Source: Planctomycetaceae bacterium
Lineage (GTDB): Bacteria > Planctomycetota > Planctomycetia > Pirellulales > Thermoguttaceae
Direction: 5' to 3'
DNA: 9,602 nt
Assembly (NCBI GenBank): GCA_031283825.1
Contig: JAITAZ010000223.1
Span: forward strand, 1-9,602
Positions within the stretch are counted from its first letter, which is position 1. Every line of letters starts with the position of its first letter. A program made the position numbers and the translations under genes. Below the pieces are notes generated by a model. It saw nothing but the letters and a program-made list of their open reading frames with translations, was not told the DNA's origin and made no database searches. Below, in pieces: positions 6,832 through 9,602 of the stretch.

Positions 6832-7416
6832 ATGAAAACGCTTATTATTTTAGCTAATCCTCGCCGCGATAGTTTTAATCATGCGATTTCTGAATCTGTT
6901 AAAGAATCGCTTTTGGAATTGGGTCATGAGATTTATTTTCATGATCTTTATTTGGAACGATTCGATCCGGTGTTATCAGCAGACGAGATTTCGGCGGAAG
7001 AGTCTGATTTACCGCCGGAGTTAAGACGATATATCGACGAAGTCCGCGAATCGCAAGGATTGATTTTTATTCATCCGAATTGGTGGGGCGGCGCGCCGGC
7101 AATTTTACGCGGATGGATTGATCGCGTATTCAGACAAAATTCAATTTACAACTTTACGCCAAACGGAGTCGTGTCTAGTATCGGCGATAAAGTCGTTCAG
7201 ATTTTTTCTACCTCTAATACGCCGCGAGATATAGAATTAAACGTTTACGGAAATCCCGTTGAAATATTTTGGAAAACAATCGTTTTCGGACTACTCGGCT
7301 CAAAATCTTTTGAAAGAATAAATTTCGAATCAATTATAATGAGTACAAACGAACAACGAAAAGAATGGTTAAAAGAAACAAAAAAAATTATAAAACGACG
7401 GTTTTCTGAAAATTAA
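6832..7416 (+). CDS. NAD(P)H oxidoreductase, flavodoxin-like fold (Flavodoxin_2 / KefF-MdaB type)
   Basis: This 194-residue soluble protein has the FMN/FAD quinone-reductase flavodoxin fold. The N-terminal strand and phosphate loop are MKTLIILANPRRDSFNHAI (1-19), followed by the HDLYLERFDPVL segment (37-48) common to this group. The family signature HPNWWGGAPAILRGWIDRVF occupies 81-100. These enzymes transfer two electrons from NAD(P)H to quinones or related electrophiles, and in KefF they control potassium efflux. No kefC-like transporter is next to it, so general quinone or electrophile reduction is the safer call. Length is typical and the protein appears complete. The gene is isolated: a 280 bp hairpin-rich spacer lies upstream and a MITE-like element downstream. 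The start ATG gives the expected N-terminal beta strand at once. There is no Shine-Dalgarno; a possible extended -10 lies about 20 bp upstream. Confidence 0.9.
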   Translation: MKTLIILANPRRDSFNHAISESVKESLLELGHEIYFHDLYLERFDPVLSADEISAEESDLPPELRRYIDEVRESQGLIFIHPNWWGGAPAILRGWIDRVFRQNSIYNFTPNGVVSSIGDKVVQIFSTSNTPRDIELNVYGNPVEIFWKTIVFGLLGSKSFERINFESIIMSTNEQRKEWLKETKKIIKRRFSEN

Positions 7417-7426
7417 AGTAACTTGT

Positions 7427-7632
7427 GGGAATCTCTAAAAATTAATTTTAAATCACAGAGAACACAAAGAACACAGAGAAAATTTTAATTGGAATCAAAA
7501 CATAATTTAAAATTATTAATGTAAAAAAAAAAATTATGGATTTAAATCAAAATTTAATGTTTTAAAAATATTCTCTCTGTGAACTCTGTGTTCTCTGTGG
7601 TTAATAAAAAAACGAGTTTTTAGAAATTCTCA
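7427..7632. repeat. MITE-like inverted pair of CACAGAG repeats (copies C and D)
   Basis: Copy C on the + strand (7427-7482) has GGAATCTCTAAAAATT, then CACAGAGAA, CACAAAGAA and CACAGAGAA (7454-7480). Copy D on the - strand (7569-7632) holds the reverse complements CTCTCTGTG, AACTCTGTG and TTCTCTGTG (7573-7599), then GGTTAATAAAAAAACGAG and the lead-in. Between them is an AT-rich stretch, itself loosely self-complementary. The 206 bp element has no coding capacity and ends 21 bp before the PaaK-like gene. A non-autonomous mobile origin is inferred; no target-site duplication was identified. Confidence 0.7.
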
Positions 7633-7653
7633 TTTATTTTTTAAAAATAAACG

Positions 7654-9021
7654 ATGGACATTATAGCTTTTTTTTCGCGTAATTTTATTGTGCCGTTTTG
7701 GGCGAAGTATGAACATAGCGATTATTTGCGTTATTATCATCAGATGCTCAAAACGCAATATGATTCGTTGGACGTAATTATTTCACGGCAGACTTCAAAA
7801 ATGCGTGAGATAGTTTCACACGCTTATAATACGTGTAACTTTTGGCGTGAGCGGTTTGATTCTCTCAATCTCAAGCCGGACGATATTCGCGAACTTCAAG
7901 ACCTTCGCAAGTTGCCGATTCTTACCAAAGTAGATTTACGAACTCGACTTGATGACATGATTTCGTCGTCTTATTCTGATTTATCGAAATTGACTCTTTT
8001 TACTACGTCGGGTTCGACTGGCGTGTCGGTTAAAGTTTATGCTGACGATGCTTGCACTCAAATTAAACGCGGCGCAATTTTACGCAGCGACGAATGGACA
8101 GGTTGGAGACAAGGCGAAAGAATCGCGGCAATTTGGGGGAATCCAAAACACCGCAAAGATTTTTTCGGCATTATGAGAAATCTGTTTTTAGAACGTTATT
8201 ACGCATTTCTCGATACGCTAAAAATGGACGAACACTCAATGGAAGAATTTACGAAACAATTATTACGTTATCCTCCAAGCATGTTATTTGGACATGCTCA
8301 TTCGCTTTATTTGTACGCGAAATTTCTACGCGCGAAATTTCCTGACGTAAAAATCAAACCTCATGGAATTCTTTCGACGTGTATGGTGCTTCATGATTTT
8401 GAGCGTCGTTTAATATCGGAGGTTTTCGATTGTCGAGTTACAAACAGATACGGTTGCGAGGAAGTGTCTCTTATTGCGAGCGATTGCGAATGCGGCGAAG
8501 GACTTCATACTAATACCGACACGCTGTACATAGAATTAGTAAATCAATTGGGCGAACCGGTAAAAACCGGCGAGCCGGGCGCAGTTGTGGTAACGGATTT
8601 ATGCAATAAAGCAATGCCAATGATTCGTTATAATGTCGGAGACACTGCTATATGGGCGGATAGAAAATGTTCTTGCGGGAGAACGTTGCCGTTATTTGAG
8701 AGAATTGAAGGTCGAGTTGCTGATTATGTCGTTACAGAGCAGGGCGAGTATATTTCAGGAATTTCACTGACTGAAAATTTCGCCTGCATGGTTGACGACA
8801 TTATACAATTACAGATCGTTCAGGAAGACGTCAATCGTTTTACGTTCAACATAGTAAAAGCGCCGAATTTCGGAGAAAAAACTGTAAATCAAATTAGAAA
8901 TCTCGTGCAACAACGTTTCGGAAATAACGCAACTTTCGATTGCGTTTTCATGGAAAAAATCCCAATGGAAAAATCAGGCAAATACAGATTCTGCATTTCA
9001 AAAGTAAAAAAAGATTTTTAG
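7654..9021 (+). CDS. PaaK/CapK-like adenylate-forming enzyme (phenylacetate-CoA ligase family)
   Basis: The 455-residue protein belongs to the ANL superfamily, PaaK/CapK branch, which activates a carboxylic acid as acyl-AMP and usually passes it to CoA or another acceptor. Seen motifs: P-loop TTSGSTG at 117-123; NRYGCEE at 264-270 (A5 region); RYNVGD at 325-330 with the ribose-binding Asp; GRVAD at 353-357; and K443 in EKSGKYRF, the expected catalytic Lys. Four Cys, in CECG (278-281) and CSCG (339-342), match the paired cysteines many PaaK-like enzymes use for a structural metal. No signal peptide is present. CapK-like members are frequent in capsule and exopolysaccharide loci, so a role in surface polymer modification alongside the deacetylase at 2548 is possible but unproven. 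Arg codons are CGN only up to residue 150; AGA appears after that. The last four codons lie inside a long inverted repeat. Confidence 0.88.
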   Translation: MDIIAFFSRNFIVPFWAKYEHSDYLRYYHQMLKTQYDSLDVIISRQTSKMREIVSHAYNTCNFWRERFDSLNLKPDDIRELQDLRKLPILTKVDLRTRLDDMISSSYSDLSKLTLFTTSGSTGVSVKVYADDACTQIKRGAILRSDEWTGWRQGERIAAIWGNPKHRKDFFGIMRNLFLERYYAFLDTLKMDEHSMEEFTKQLLRYPPSMLFGHAHSLYLYAKFLRAKFPDVKIKPHGILSTCMVLHDFERRLISEVFDCRVTNRYGCEEVSLIASDCECGEGLHTNTDTLYIELVNQLGEPVKTGEPGAVVVTDLCNKAMPMIRYNVGDTAIWADRKCSCGRTLPLFERIEGRVADYVVTEQGEYISGISLTENFACMVDDIIQLQIVQEDVNRFTFNIVKAPNFGEKTVNQIRNLVQQRFGNNATFDCVFMEKIPMEKSGKYRFCISKVKKDF

Positions 9022-9131
9022 CAACGATTAAGTCGCAGTATTTTTTAGGAACATTAGGGACGTCGTTGTTTTAAATCGGAAATTAAAATCTCAAATTCTT
9101 GAGTCTTTTCAATCAAATTTATAAAACCCCA

Positions 9132-9240
9132 AACGTCCTTAATGTCCCCTTTGTCCCCAACGTCCCCCCAAAAAAATAATATGGTTTTTAAAAAAGCCAA
9201 AGCTAATTTTTGGGGGGACTTGGGGGACATTGGGGACGTT
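9132..9240. repeat. Nested inverted repeat of 9 bp GTCC units
   Basis: The left side has four 9 bp units: AACGTCCTT, AATGTCCCC, TTTGTCCCC and AACGTCCCC (9132-9167). The right side holds three on the opposite strand: GGGGACTTG, GGGGACATT and GGGGACGTT (9214-9240). The two sides can pair as a stem of about 27 bp with an AT-rich loop. The loop carries the 23 bp stretch shared with 2461-2483. Confidence 0.85.
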
Positions 9241-9308
9241 CTTGTTTGAAATCAGTAATTAATGACTCATGTTACGCGCTTGCTACCCCAGATCAGGTAG
9301 GCGACCAT

Positions 9309-9343
9309 AGGTAGGCGACTTTTCGGAGAAAGGTCGCCTACCT
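9309..9343. repeat. Hairpin AGGTAGGCGAC / GTCGCCTACCT
   Basis: An 11 bp perfect stem (9309-9319 with 9333-9343) extends inward through TTTT/AAAG with one wobble. It is a relative of the hairpin at 5784-5816, differing at the T/G position of GGTA(T/G)GCGAC. Confidence 0.8.
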
Positions 9344-9392
9344 GAGTCGGTGATCGCCTACCTGATTCGGCGGTCGCCTACCAGATCTGGGG
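9333..9392. repeat. Three 20 bp tandem units
   Basis: GTCGCCTACCTGAGTCGGTG, ATCGCCTACCTGATTCGGCG and GTCGCCTACCAGATCTGGGG follow each other without gaps at 9333, 9353 and 9373. The decamer GTCGCCTACC leads each unit, with one change in the second. Two further decamers in the opposite orientation lie at 9296 and 9310. Confidence 0.85.
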
Positions 9393-9445
9393 TAACAAGT
9401 GCGTAACATGAGTAATAATGTAATTATTCAGCCGCAGTTTTTTTA

Positions 9446-9481
9446 ATGGACATTAAGGACAGAAGGGACATTAAGGACGTT
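9446..9481 (-). repeat. Four tandem 9 bp GGAC units in the right arm
   Basis: ATGGACATT, AAGGACAGA, AGGGACATT and AAGGACGTT occupy 9446-9481 and are the inverted counterpart of the units at 9132-9167. A two-unit remnant, AGGAACATT and AGGGACGTC, lies at 9047-9064 in the left arm. Confidence 0.8.
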
Positions 9482-9602
9482 TGGGGTTTTATAAATTTGA
9501 TTGAAAAGACTCAAGAATTTGAGACTTTAATTTCCGATTTAAAACAACGACGTCCCTAATGTTCCTAAAAAATACTGCGACTTAATCGTTGCTAAAAATC
9601 TT

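Larger units (their letters stand above)
9263..9415. repeat. Inner inverted repeat around GGTAGGCGAC decamers
   Basis: The left arm at 9263-9305 (TGACTCATGTTACGCGC to CAGGTAGGCGAC) pairs with the right arm at 9373-9415, with only a few mismatches over 43 bp. Its centre is offset by about 32 bp from that of the outer 146 bp arms, so the two structures are not concentric. Between the arms lie further GGTAGGCGAC decamers. Confidence 0.85.
9011..9602. repeat. Long inverted repeat, 146 bp arms
   Basis: The arms are 9011-9156 and 9457-9602. Hand alignment gives 143 of 146 matching positions. The left arm includes the last four codons and stop of the PaaK-like gene, so the right arm holds the same AAGATTTTTAG on the - strand. 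The right arm runs to the last base of the window, so its true outer boundary is unknown. No gene lies in 9022-9602: I see only repeats there, listed separately. Confidence 0.9.

Noticed and set aside
6832..7416. KefF-type regulator of a potassium efflux channel.
   Set aside because: No KefC/KefB-like transporter gene is adjacent, so only the general oxidoreductase family is supported.
9333..9392. Three regularly spaced 20 bp units considered as a CRISPR array.
   Set aside because: Units are contiguous with no spacers, are flanked by inverted copies, and no cas gene is present.
9011..9602. Inverted repeat considered as a pure assembly fold-back.
   Set aside because: The arms carry three mismatches and the interior is asymmetric with non-concentric inner arms, which a simple fold-back would not produce. 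It is not fully excluded because the window ends at the arm.
9022..9602. Retron-like or structured RNA gene in the terminal repeat region.
   Set aside because: No reverse transcriptase or partner gene is present, and the structure is explained by inverted copies of short repeats.

Overview
This AT-rich window carries seven protein genes, all on the + strand, separated by 175-280 bp spacers that are full of structured repeats. It ends in a 580 bp gene-free region built of nested inverted and short tandem repeats. No tRNA, rRNA, CRISPR array, transposase or integrase is visible. The protein types fit a Gram-negative member of the Planctomycetota best: an outer-membrane-barrel-like protein with a C-terminal Phe, a polysaccharide deacetylase of the exosortase/PEP-CTERM-locus type, a secreted isochorismatase-fold hydrolase with an extra C-terminal domain, and a membrane-anchored hypothetical whose C-terminal motif I associate with that phylum. 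This assignment is recalled family knowledge and was not tested by a search.

Layout: 116-2326 secreted, probably outer-membrane protein; 2327-2547 spacer with two repeat families; 2548-3387 polysaccharide deacetylase; 3388-3635 plain spacer; 3636-4277 ATP synthase delta subunit (atpH) standing alone; 4278-4527 spacer with a CACAGAG repeat and a large hairpin element; 4528-5736 exported cysteine hydrolase; 5737-5912 spacer with a perfect hairpin; 5913-6551 single-pass membrane protein of unknown function; 6552-6831 spacer with three hairpin elements; 6832-7416 flavodoxin-fold NAD(P)H oxidoreductase; 7417-7653 MITE-like inverted pair of CACAGAG repeats; 7654-9021 PaaK/CapK-like adenylate-forming ligase; 9011-9602 long inverted repeat that starts inside the last codons of the ligase gene.

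The genes do not form an evident pathway or a tight operon. The deacetylase and the CapK-like ligase are both types common in exopolysaccharide loci, and several products act at the envelope, so a loose surface theme is possible. The delta subunit is a housekeeping gene detached from its usual partners. No start codon has a recognisable Shine-Dalgarno sequence.

I found no convincing new multi-gene system. The most unusual content is non-coding: at least five families of palindromic or tandem repeats occupy nearly every spacer. Two of them share a 9 bp period despite unrelated sequence, and several recur between distant spacers. A second observation is a hand-counted shift in synonymous codon use along genes, from CGN to AGA for Arg.
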